Positions 1-7,176 of a DNA stretch of 64,000 nucleotides are shown in pieces. The translations under genes and the position numbers were made by a program. Positions within the stretch are counted from its first letter, which is position 1. Each line of letters opens with the position of its first letter. Under the pieces are notes generated by a model. It did no database searches, was not told the origin of the DNA, and saw nothing but the letters and a program-made list of their open reading frames with translations. The stretch is taken from positions 248,001 through 312,000 of the forward strand of contig JALHOL010000001.1 of NCBI GenBank assembly GCA_022843025.1. Reading direction: 5' to 3'. This stretch comes from Paracoccaceae bacterium (lineage in GTDB: Bacteria; Pseudomonadota; Alphaproteobacteria; Rhodobacterales; Rhodobacteraceae).

Positions 1-2285
1 CGCGGCTGGCCGAGGGGGTGGGGGTGACCCCGGTGGCGAGTGCGCTGCCGATGATGCATCACGGATCGCGGCGGCGGATGGCTGATGTGCTGACGGCAAT
101 CCGGCTGGGGGTGCGGGTGGATGCGCTGGGCCGCCGCGCGCTGCCCCATGCCGAGCAGCGGCTGCGGTCGGAGGCCGAGATGCTGCGCCTGTTTGCGGGC
201 CATGAGGCGGCGGTGCATCGGGCGGGCGAGGTGGCGGCGCGCTTGCGGTTTTCGCTGGATGAGTTGCGCTATGAATACCCGTCCGAGGTGACGGGGGGCG
301 AGACGGCGGCAGAGCGGTTGGCGCGGCTGGCCTGGGCTGGGCTGGACTGGCGCTATCCTGCCGGGGCGTCAGATCGGGTACGGGCGCAGATGGCGCATGA
401 ACTACAGCTCATCGGGAAGCTGAAATACGAGCCCTATTTCCTGACCGTGCATGACATCGTGCAGTTTGCGCGGGGGCGGGGGATTCTGTGCCAGGGGCGG
501 GGATCGGCGGCCAATTCGGTGGTGTGCTATGCGCTGGGGGTGACGTCGGTTTCCCCTGAGATTGGCACCATGGTGTTTGAGCGGTTCGTGTCGGAGGCGC
601 GCAACGAGCCGCCGGACATCGACGTGGATTTCGAGCATGAGCGGCGCGAGGAGGTGATCCAGCACATCTATGCGCGCTACGGCCGGCACCGGGCGGGGCT
701 GTGCGCCACGGTGATCCATTACCGGGGCAAGCGGGCGGTGCGCGAGGTGGGGCGCGCGATGGGGCTGACCGAGGATACGCTGGCGGCGATGTCGAGCCAG
801 ATCTGGGGCTGGGGCGGGCCCGGGCAGATCACGGAGGTGCGGCTGCGCGAGATCGGGCTGGACCCGGCGGATCGGCGGCTGGCGCTGACGATGCAGATCA
901 TCGACGAGATTCAGGGCTTTCCCCGGCATCTGAGCCAGCATGTCGGCGGGTTCATCATCACCGAGGGGCGGCTGGATGAGCTGGTGCCGGTGGAGAATGC
1001 CACGATGGAGGATCGGACCGTCATCTGCTGGGACAAGGATGACATTGATACCTTGGGCATCCTGAAGGTGGATGTGCTGGCGCTGGGGATGCTGACCTGC
1101 ATCCGCAAGGGGTTTGACCTGCTGGGCAAGCATCACCAGCTGCACCATACCCTTGCCAGCCTGCCCGCCGAGGATGCGGCGACCTATGACATGCTGTGCA
1201 AGGCCGATAGTCTGGGTGTGTTTCAGGTGGAAAGCCGGGCGCAGATGAATTTCCTGCCGCGGATGCGGCCGCGGACATTCTACGATCTGGTGATCCAGGT
1301 GGCGATCATCCGGCCTGGGCCGATTCAGGGGGATATGGTGCATCCCTTTCTGCGGCGGCGGAACGGGCAGGAGGTGGTTTCCTTTCCATCTGACGAATTG
1401 GGGCGGGTGCTGGGCAAGACGCTGGGCGTGCCGCTGTTCCAGGAGCAGGCGATGCAGATCGCCATCATCGGGGCAGGCTTCACGCCGACAGAGGCCGACC
1501 GTCTGCGCCGGTCGCTGGCGACGTTCAAGAAGCATGGGTCGGTCAGCGAGTTCCGGGATCGGTTCATGGAGGGGATGCTGGCGAAAGGATATGACGCAGA
1601 CTTTGCCGCGCGCTGTTTCGCGCAGATCGAGGGGTTCGGGAGTTACGGGTTCCCCGAAAGCCACGCGGCGAGTTTCGCGCTGCTGGTCTATGCCAGTGCG
1701 TGGCTGAAGCGGCATCATCCGGGGATTTTCGCCTGCGCGCTGCTGAACAGCCAGCCGATGGGGTTTTATGCGCCGGCCCAGATCGTGCGGGATGCGCGCG
1801 AGCATGGGGTGGTGGTGCGCCCGCCCTGCATCAATGCGAGCCATTGGGACAATGTGATGGAACCCGACGGGCGGGGCGGGTTGGCGCTGCGGCTGGGGCT
1901 GCGGCAGATCAAGGGCATGGCCGAGGATGAGGCGCAGTGGATCGTGGGGGCGCGGGGCAATGGCTATGTGGCGGTGGAGGATGTCTGGCGGCGGGCGGGG
2001 ATCAGCGCGCTGATGCTGGCGCGGCTGGCCGAGGCGGATTGCTTTGCCGCACTGGGCCTTTCGCGCCGGGATGCGCTGTGGGCGGCAAAGGCGCTTGGCG
2101 AGAGCAAGCCACTGCCGTTGTTTGCGGGGGATATGGATGGCGAGGGGATCGTGGAGCCTGCGGTGGTGTTCCGGGCCATGACGGCGGGGGAGCAGGTGGT
2201 GGAGGATTATGTGTCGATGCGGTTGACGCTGCGGGCGCATCCACTGGCGTTGCTGCGGCCCTGGCTGACGCCGGAAGCGGCTTGA
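1..2285 (+). CDS. dnaE2: Error-prone DNA polymerase DnaE2 (ImuC), C-terminal part, cut by the left window edge
   Basis: The reading frame is open from base 3 to the stop at 2283-2285, so the start lies outside the window. About 760 of the usual 1,050-1,100 residues are present; the N-terminal PHP domain is missing. The polymerase palm is complete: the catalytic motif PDIDVDF is encoded from 612, preceded by RGSAANSVVCYALGV, and followed by the finger and helix-hairpin-helix regions. DnaE2 is the translesion polymerase of the SOS mutagenesis cassette imuA-imuB-dnaE2, so imuB is expected just left of the window. The replicative DnaE is longer at the C-terminus, with OB-fold and tau-binding regions. 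This protein ends soon after the HhH region, which favours DnaE2. The family call is firm; the presence of imuAB is inferred. Confidence 0.93.
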   Translation, partial: RLAEGVGVTPVASALPMMHHGSRRRMADVLTAIRLGVRVDALGRRALPHAEQRLRSEAEMLRLFAGHEAAVHRAGEVAARLRFSLDELRYEYPSEVTGGETAAERLARLAWAGLDWRYPAGASDRVRAQMAHELQLIGKLKYEPYFLTVHDIVQFARGRGILCQGRGSAANSVVCYALGVTSVSPEIGTMVFERFVSEARNEPPDIDVDFEHERREEVIQHIYARYGRHRAGLCATVIHYRGKRAVREVGRAMGLTEDTLAAMSSQIWGWGGPGQITEVRLREIGLDPADRRLALTMQIIDEIQGFPRHLSQHVGGFIITEGRLDELVPVENATMEDRTVICWDKDDIDTLGILKVDVLALGMLTCIRKGFDLLGKHHQLHHTLASLPAEDAATYDMLCKADSLGVFQVESRAQMNFLPRMRPRTFYDLVIQVAIIRPGPIQGDMVHPFLRRRNGQEVVSFPSDELGRVLGKTLGVPLFQEQAMQIAIIGAGFTPTEADRLRRSLATFKKHGSVSEFRDRFMEGMLAKGYDADFAARCFAQIEGFGSYGFPESHAASFALLVYASAWLKRHHPGIFACALLNSQPMGFYAPAQIVRDAREHGVVVRPPCINASHWDNVMEPDGRGGLALRLGLRQIKGMAEDEAQWIVGARGNGYVAVEDVWRRAGISALMLARLAEADCFAALGLSRRDALWAAKALGESKPLPLFAGDMDGEGIVEPAVVFRAMTAGEQVVEDYVSMRLTLRAHPLALLRPWLTPEAA

Positions 2286-2334
2286 ACATCGGGGGGTGGC
2301 GGGTCAGGCTGGCCGCAGGACAAGGGAGGCGCGG

Positions 2335-2817
2335 ATGACACCGGAGCGGTTGGCGATTGAGATGGGGCTGGATATCCCGGATTTCGACGTGATGGGCTAT
2401 TACGGGGCGGATTACGGGACGATGAAGCCCTATCATCGGGTGGGGAGCTTGCTGTTCCTGTCGGGCCATGTGGCGCAGATCGGAACGGAGATCACCCATA
2501 AGGGACGGCTGGGGGCGGACCTGACGACGGATCAGGGCTATGCGGCGGCGCGGCGGACGGGGCTGAACGTGCTGGGCGGCATCCGGCAGGCGGTGGGGTC
2601 ACTGGACAAGGTGCGCAGCATCGTGCGGACGCTGAACTTCGTGGTCTGCACGCCGGATTATGAGGATGTGCACAAAGTATCCAGCGGGCTGTCGGACCTG
2701 TTCGTCGAGGTGTTCGGGCGCGAACGGGGCCTTGGCGGGCGGGCGACCATCGGGGTGATGGCGCTGGCGGGGGGCGTGTGTTTCGAGACCTGGGCCACGG
2801 TGGAGGTGGAGGATTAA
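2335..2817 (+). CDS. RidA (YjgF/YER057c/UK114) family protein
   Basis: This 160-residue protein belongs to the RidA superfamily, whose best-known members hydrolyse reactive enamine/imine intermediates released by PLP enzymes. It has the RidA layout: an N-terminal strand with GSLLFLSGHVAQIG, a central block around AARRTGLNVLGGIRQAVGSLDKV, and a C-terminal ATIGVMALAGGVCFE strand. The canonical substrate-binding Arg of true RidA (in an R-x-x-V-E-V-like C-terminal context) is not clearly present, so it may belong to an Rid2-7 type subgroup of unknown substrate. The ATG at 2335 is chosen because a strong aagggagg ribosome site lies just upstream; a longer open frame from 2296 lacks one. It starts about 50 nt after dnaE2 and could be co-transcribed with it. 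A second, different RidA gene lies 2.5 kb away on the other strand. Confidence 0.85.
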   Translation: MTPERLAIEMGLDIPDFDVMGYYGADYGTMKPYHRVGSLLFLSGHVAQIGTEITHKGRLGADLTTDQGYAAARRTGLNVLGGIRQAVGSLDKVRSIVRTLNFVVCTPDYEDVHKVSSGLSDLFVEVFGRERGLGGRATIGVMALAGGVCFETWATVEVED

Positions 2818-2825
2818 TCGCCGCC

Positions 2826-3140
2826 TTAATGCTCGGCCAGATGATCCATCTTGGCTGCGAGTTTGAGGTCCAGCGCGGTCAGCCCGCCCGTATCATGGGT
2901 GGTGAGCGTGACCGTCACCGTCTTGTAGACGTTGGACCAATCGGGGTGGTGATCCCATTTTTCCGCCCAGATCGCGGCGCGGGTCATGAAACCGAAGGCC
3001 TCGACGAAGTTGCGGAAGGTGTAGACCTTGGCGATGGCGCGGCCGCCTTCGATTTTCATCCAGCCATTGGCGAGAAGGGATGTGAGATCGGCTTCGGAGA
3101 GGGTGCTGTCGGCAGGGCGGTCGATCATGGCGGCTTTCAT
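2826..3140 (-). CDS. phhB: 4a-hydroxytetrahydrobiopterin dehydratase (pterin-4a-carbinolamine dehydratase)
   Basis: A 104-residue protein of the PCD/DCoH family, close to the usual 95-105 residues. It dehydrates 4a-hydroxytetrahydropterin, recycling the pterin cofactor of aromatic amino acid hydroxylases. The family signature is visible as [15 protein letters not shown], with the paired catalytic histidines in DHHP, followed by [16 protein letters not shown] near the C-terminus. Its stop faces the stop of the RidA gene at 2817, so the pair is convergent with only 8 nt between them. No phenylalanine hydroxylase is in the window, so the partner is elsewhere or the protein serves another pterin enzyme. 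The ATG at 3138-3140 is used; an in-frame ATG five codons later (MIDRPAD) is also possible. Confidence 0.92.
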   Translation of the reverse strand: MKAAMIDRPADSTLSEADLTSLLANGWMKIEGGRAIAKVYTFRNFVEAFGFMTRAAIWAEKWDHHPDWSNVYKTVTVTLTTHDTGGLTALDLKLAAKMDHLAEH

Positions 3141-3159
3141 TCATCAGGTTGGGCAGGGC

Positions 3160-3200
3160 GATTTTTCTGCGAAAAATCCGGGAAGGTTTCTGCGAAACCT
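3160..3200. repeat. Pair of short TGC-loop palindromes
   Basis: Two adjacent perfect palindromes lie just upstream of the pterin dehydratase start. The first has arms gatttttc/gaaaaatc (3160-3167 and 3171-3178) around a TGC loop. The second has arms aggtttc/gaaacct (3184-3190 and 3194-3200), also around TGC. The core TTC-TGC-GAA is the same in both while the outer arm bases differ and stay complementary. The same design recurs at 28127-28166 and 35568-35641. Function unknown. Confidence 0.8.
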
Positions 3201-3264
3201 TTAACGCTTCGTGAAACAACCCTGTGATGGGTGACAGGCGGGCGGGGGAAGGTCAACGCTGCTG

Positions 3265-4437
3265 TCATGGTTCGGCGGTGACCTGCCGGAAGGGGCCGTA
3301 GGCGGTGAGGACCTCGATCTCTTCGTCCACGGCGCGGCGTTCGGCGCGGAGGTATTGCGCGACCGCATCCCGGAAGCCGGGTTCGGCGATCCAATGCAGG
3401 GAATGGACGGGGGTAGGCAGATAGCCACGGGCGAGTTTATGTTCGCCCTGCGCGCCCGCCTCGACCCGGGCGAGGCGATGGGTGATGGCCCAATCGATGG
3501 CCCGATAGTAGCACAGTTCGAAATGCAGGCAGGGGTGATCCTCAATGCAGCCCCAGTAGCGGCCAAAGAGCGTGTGGCGGCCGATGAAGTTGAGCGCGCC
3601 GGCGACGGGGGTGCCGTCGGCGCGTTCGGCCAGAACGAGAAGCATGTCGTCGCGCAGGGTCTCGTGCGCCTGGGTGAAGAAGCGGCGGGTCAGGTAGGGG
3701 GTGCCCCATTTGCGGGCGCCGGTGTCCTGATAGAAGGTCCAGAAGGCATCCCAGTGGCGGGGTTCGATCTGATCGCCGGTCAGCTGGCGGATGGTGAGGC
3801 CAGAGGCATGGGCGGTTTCGCGTTCCTTGCGGATCATCTTGCGCTTGCGCGAGGAGAGGTCGTTCAGGAAATCGTCGAAGGTGGTGTAGCCGCGGTTTTC
3901 CCAATGGAATTGCTGGGTGACGCGGTGCAACAGACCGTGGCGGGCGGCCAGCGTTTCGGCCTCTTCGCCGGTGCAGAAGGTGGCGTGGAGCGAGGAGAGG
4001 TGGTTGGTGCGGGCGAGGTGGATGGCGGCGTCCACCAGCGTGTCGCGGGCATGGGGGGCATCGGGTGCGGCGAGAAAGCGGCGGCCGGTGGCGGGGGTGA
4101 AGGGGACGGCGATCTGAAGTTTGGGGTAGTAGCGCCCGCCCGCACGTTCCAGTGCCTGCGCCCAGCCATGATCGAAGATGTATTCGCCCTGGCTGTGGGA
4201 TTTCACATAAAGGGGGGCGGCGGCGAGCAGGCGGGTATCATCGCGGATCACCAGCGGGCGGGGCTGCCAGCCGGTGCCGGTGCCGGTGGAGCCTGACCTG
4301 TCGAGCGCGGCGAGGAAGCGGTGGGTCGTGAAGGGATCGACCGGGCGGCCACCATCGGCGCATTCCGGGCAGGCCAGCGCGTCCCAATCGGGGGCGGGCA
4401 GATCGGTGACGCTGTCGAGGAGGTCTGTCTGGGTCAT
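3265..4437 (-). CDS. GNAT-fold protein of the COG3146 (peptidogalycan biosynthesis/recognition) family
   Basis: A 390-residue soluble protein resembling the COG3146/DUF482 group, which is predicted to have a duplicated acyl-CoA N-acyltransferase fold related to FemX-like enzymes. Recognisable stretches are FTTHRFLAALDRSGS near the N-terminus, the basic SSRKRKMIRKERE segment, and a C-terminal GALNFIGRHTLFGRYWGC followed by LHFELCYYRAIDWAI, typical of the family. No reaction has been firmly established for this family, so only the fold-level name is given. The ATG at 4435-4437 fits the usual family length. The frame stays open upstream to 4833, but that stretch crosses an intergenic repeat and the downstream part of the next gene. 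Confidence 0.85.
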   Translation of the reverse strand: MTQTDLLDSVTDLPAPDWDALACPECADGGRPVDPFTTHRFLAALDRSGSTGTGTGWQPRPLVIRDDTRLLAAAPLYVKSHSQGEYIFDHGWAQALERAGGRYYPKLQIAVPFTPATGRRFLAAPDAPHARDTLVDAAIHLARTNHLSSLHATFCTGEEAETLAARHGLLHRVTQQFHWENRGYTTFDDFLNDLSSRKRKMIRKERETAHASGLTIRQLTGDQIEPRHWDAFWTFYQDTGARKWGTPYLTRRFFTQAHETLRDDMLLVLAERADGTPVAGALNFIGRHTLFGRYWGCIEDHPCLHFELCYYRAIDWAITHRLARVEAGAQGEHKLARGYLPTPVHSLHWIAEPGFRDAVAQYLRAERRAVDEEIEVLTAYGPFRQVTAEP

Positions 4438-4464
4438 TCCCGGCCGTTGTTTTGCGGAGAGGCC

Positions 4465-4516
4465 GGGGGGCCGTCTGCCCCCCAGACCCCCCGAGGGTAC
4501 TTTTGCCAAGATGAAG
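4465..4516 (-). repeat. Dispersed Rhodobacterales-type intergenic repeat with G-rich hairpin
   Basis: Between the glycerophosphodiesterase stop (4538) and the GNAT-like start (4437) lies a perfect hairpin with arms ggggggc (4465-4471) and gcccccc (4477-4483). It is followed by agacccccc and then the string ttttgccaagatgaa at 4502-4516. From memory, close variants of this combination (a run of C, a short TA-containing box, then TTTTGCCAAGATGAA) are scattered between genes in many Rhodobacterales genomes. I cannot search to confirm that. It may act as a transcription terminator for the gene reading leftward. Confidence 0.55.
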
Positions 4517-4537
4517 GTGGCTTGGCGAAGGGGGGCG

Positions 4538-5320
4538 TCAAGACGGGATCTGGGCCGGGTACTGTTCGAAGGTGATGTTCTGGGCGATGTGCCGGGCCTC
4601 GGATTCAGCCGCGGGAGATTTGATCGTCCAGCAGAGGATGGCGGCGCCCTGCGCTGCGAGGTTGGCCACGCGGGGGCGGGCGAGATCGGCGGCTTCGTGG
4701 CTGATGAAGCTGGCCTGAACGCGGTCGTAATCGGGGATGTCGCGCAAGTGGGCGCAGGTGGCGGCGGGCAGGGGGTGCCAGTCTTCCGGATCATAGGCCG
4801 AGGTGGTGAGTCCGCGCGGCAGGGCGGGGGCAAGGCGGGCCATATGGGCGATGCAATGCGGGTTGAAGGACATCACCGCGACGGGGCCCGTATAGCCCGC
4901 CAGCAGGGCGGCGGTGGCCTGTTCGAGGCGGCCATCGGTATCTGCCATGCGGAGGGTCTGATCCTTGATCTCGATCAGCAAGGGGGTGCGGCCTGCGACG
5001 AGGGTGAGGATTTCGGCAAGGGTCGGAATGCCTTCATCGCCGCCCTTGAGCGGGATGGCGGCGAGTTCGGCGGCGGTGAGGTCACGAAGCCAGCCGTCGC
5101 GCGGGGTGAGGCGTTCGAGGGTTTCATCGTGGAACACCATCGGAACGCCGTCGCGCGACAGTTGCAGGTCAATCTCGATCCCGTAGCCCGCCGCGATGGC
5201 CGCGCGGATGGCGGCGCGGCTGTTCTCCGGGCAGCCCTTTGCCACATCGTGATAGGCGCGGTGGGCGATGGGGGCCTTGAGGAAGGCGGGCGGCAGGCTG
5301 GGGGAGGGGTTGAGGGACAT
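4538..5320 (-). CDS. ugpQ: Glycerophosphodiester phosphodiesterase (GDPD) family protein
   Basis: A 260-residue GDPD, matching the short cytoplasmic UgpQ type. It hydrolyses glycerophosphodiesters from phospholipid turnover to glycerol-3-phosphate and an alcohol. The catalytic HR near the start is seen in IAHRAYHDVAKGCPENS, where the Glu of PENS is a metal ligand. GIEIDLQLSRDGVPMVFHD carries the EID metal ligands and the second catalytic His, and LIEIKDQ carries the later Glu/Lys pair. There is no signal peptide. The start at 5318-5320 is four bases from the stop of the preceding RidA gene (5325), so the two are probably co-transcribed. The symbol is by family; no ugp transport genes are nearby. 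Confidence 0.88.
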   Translation of the reverse strand: MSLNPSPSLPPAFLKAPIAHRAYHDVAKGCPENSRAAIRAAIAAGYGIEIDLQLSRDGVPMVFHDETLERLTPRDGWLRDLTAAELAAIPLKGGDEGIPTLAEILTLVAGRTPLLIEIKDQTLRMADTDGRLEQATAALLAGYTGPVAVMSFNPHCIAHMARLAPALPRGLTTSAYDPEDWHPLPAATCAHLRDIPDYDRVQASFISHEAADLARPRVANLAAQGAAILCWTIKSPAAESEARHIAQNITFEQYPAQIPS

Positions 5321-5324
5321 GGGA

Positions 5325-5783
5325 TCAGCGGATTTCAAAGATGCCTTCGATTTCAACCGCGACGCCAAGCGGCAGCGAGGCGGCGGACACCGCCGAGCGC
5401 GCATGGCGGCCCGCATCGCCCAAAGCGGCGACGAGGAAATCGGATGCGCCGTTGATGACCTTGGGCTGGTCGATGAATTCGGGGGTGGAGTTGACGAAAC
5501 CCGTCAGTTTCACCACGCGGACGAGGCGGGAGAGATCGCCGCCGCAGGCCTTTTTCACCTGGGCGAGCAGGGAGATGGCGCAGGATTTCGCGGCCTCGGC
5601 CCCCTGTTCGATGGCGAGGTCATCGCCGAGGCGGCCTTTGATCAAGCCGTTCACGTTCTGGCTGATCTGGCCCGAGACGTGGACGATGTTGCTCACCACC
5701 ACGAAGGGGACGTAATTCGCCGCCGGGGCGGGGGCATCGGGGAGGGTGACGCCGAGTTCGGCGAGGCGGGCTTCGATGGACAT
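5325..5783 (-). CDS. RidA family protein (second copy)
   Basis: A 152-residue RidA-superfamily protein with the typical blocks YVPFVVVSNIVHVSGQIS, a middle segment ending in LVRVVKLTGFVNSTPEF, and the C-terminal RSAVSAASLPLGVAVEIEG, where the Arg is where RidA proteins bind the substrate carboxylate. Length and pattern fit the group often annotated as an Rid-type endoribonuclease-like or translation-inhibitor homologue. The likely role is detoxifying enamine/imine intermediates, inferred from the family. The ATG at 5781-5783 has a ggaggaacc ribosome site directly upstream; the frame opens six codons earlier without one. It is the upstream partner of the GDPD gene (4-nt gap). Confidence 0.88.
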   Translation of the reverse strand: MSIEARLAELGVTLPDAPAPAANYVPFVVVSNIVHVSGQISQNVNGLIKGRLGDDLAIEQGAEAAKSCAISLLAQVKKACGGDLSRLVRVVKLTGFVNSTPEFIDQPKVINGASDFLVAALGDAGRHARSAVSAASLPLGVAVEIEGIFEIR

Positions 5784-5874
5784 GGTTCCTCCGGGAGTCA
5801 TTTGGCGCGGAGGCTAGCCGGGGGCGGGGGGCGCGGCAAGAGCGGGCGTTGGGGGCGGGCGTAGGGACGCGGTA

Positions 5875-7176
5875 TCAGGATTCGCGGAAGGCCTGCCGGA
5901 AGTAATCGGTGAAGGGTTGCAAGAGATAGGCCATCGGGGTGCGCGTTCCGGTGCGAATGAAGGCGTCGACAGGCATGCCGGGCAGGAGGGTGAGCCCGTC
6001 GAGACGGGCGATTTCCTGCGGCGACAGGGTGATTTCGGCGCGGAAGAAGGGCTGGCCGGTATTCTGATCGGCGAGCGCATCGGCGGAGACGAGCGCGAGG
6101 GTGCCTGCAAGTTCCGGCGTGTCGCGCGCCGAGAGGGCGGGAAAGACCAACCGGACGGATTGGCCGATGCGCACCTCATCGACATTGGCGGGCGGGATGC
6201 GGATGGCAATGACGAGCGGGCGATCCTGCGGGACAAGGTACAGGATCGGATCGGCGGGGCGCAGCACGGCGCGGGGGGTGGTGACCGACAGGCCAAGGAC
6301 GGTGCCGGAAACGGGGGCGCGGATATCCAGCCGGGCGATGCGTTCGGCCAGCGCGCCGCGCCGTTCGGCAAGCTCGCGTTCCGTTGGGCCGATGTCGCGC
6401 AGTTCGGCGGTGGCTTCTTCGCGGCGCAGGGCGGCGAGGCGGAGGGTTTCAAGGTCGATCTCGGTGATCCGGCCTTCGGCCTGAGCGCGGAGGGAGGCAA
6501 GTTCGCCGGTGCGACCTTGCAGGCTGGCGGCTTCGCGTTGCAGGGCGAGGACGCGGGCAGCCTGAGCAAGACCACGATCGAGCAGGGATTGCTGGTCGGT
6601 GAGTTCGCGGGTGATCAGGGCGGTCTGGGTGACAAGGGCGGCGGATTGCGCGTCGATGCCTTCGATCTGGGCGGCGGTCTGGGCCTTGCGGCGGGTGAGT
6701 TGTTCGGATTGGCGGGCGATGGTTTCGAGGCGGGCCATGAACAGGCGGTTCTGACCTTCGAGTTGTTCGGCCACGTCGGGGCGGGTGGCGGCGAGGGCGG
6801 TCAGATCGGGCGGGAAGGTGAGGGCGGGGGCATCGTCACGCTCGGCCTCCAGCCGGGCGCGGCGGGCGCGGATTTCGTGAAGCTGCGCTTCGACGATGCT
6901 GTGTTCCGAGCGCAGGAGCGCGCCGTCGAGCGACAGGAGAAGATCGCCCGCCTGAACCGGTTGGCCTTCGCGCACGGCGATGGTTTCGACAACGCCGCCA
7001 TCGGGGTGCTGGACGATCTGGCGGTTCTGGTCGACCTGGATCTGACCGGGCGCGATGATCGCGCCGTCGAGTTCGGTGCCGCTGCCCCAGAGGCCCAGCA
7101 GGGCGGCAAGGCCGGCGAGGGTGAGCAGGCCCGCGCGGATTTGGCGGCGGGCAGACCAATCGGGGGTGGCGGTCAT
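5875..7176 (-). CDS. Type I secretion membrane fusion protein, HlyD/PrtE family
   Basis: A 433-residue periplasmic adaptor of a type I secretion system, linking the inner-membrane ABC exporter to a TolC-like channel. It has a single N-terminal membrane segment (about residues 13-35). A beta-barrel/lipoyl region follows, with IVQHPDGGVVETIAVREGQPVQAGDLLLSLD split over about residues 55-90. A long alpha-helical hairpin rich in Glu, Arg and Gln comes next, then the second lipoyl half (IDIRAPVSGTVLGLSV-like) and the C-terminal FFRAEITLSPQEIARL barrel strand. The start codon overlaps the stop of the ABC transporter gene as ATGA (7173-7176), so the pair is translationally coupled. No exported substrate with RTX repeats and no tolC are in the window. 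Confidence 0.93.
   Translation of the reverse strand: MTATPDWSARRQIRAGLLTLAGLAALLGLWGSGTELDGAIIAPGQIQVDQNRQIVQHPDGGVVETIAVREGQPVQAGDLLLSLDGALLRSEHSIVEAQLHEIRARRARLEAERDDAPALTFPPDLTALAATRPDVAEQLEGQNRLFMARLETIARQSEQLTRRKAQTAAQIEGIDAQSAALVTQTALITRELTDQQSLLDRGLAQAARVLALQREAASLQGRTGELASLRAQAEGRITEIDLETLRLAALRREEATAELRDIGPTERELAERRGALAERIARLDIRAPVSGTVLGLSVTTPRAVLRPADPILYLVPQDRPLVIAIRIPPANVDEVRIGQSVRLVFPALSARDTPELAGTLALVSADALADQNTGQPFFRAEITLSPQEIARLDGLTLLPGMPVDAFIRTGTRTPMAYLLQPFTDYFRQAFRES

Noticed and set aside
402-2240. A 612-codon open frame antisense to dnaE2
   Set aside because: It has the same shadow composition, and the sense strand has clear polymerase motifs.
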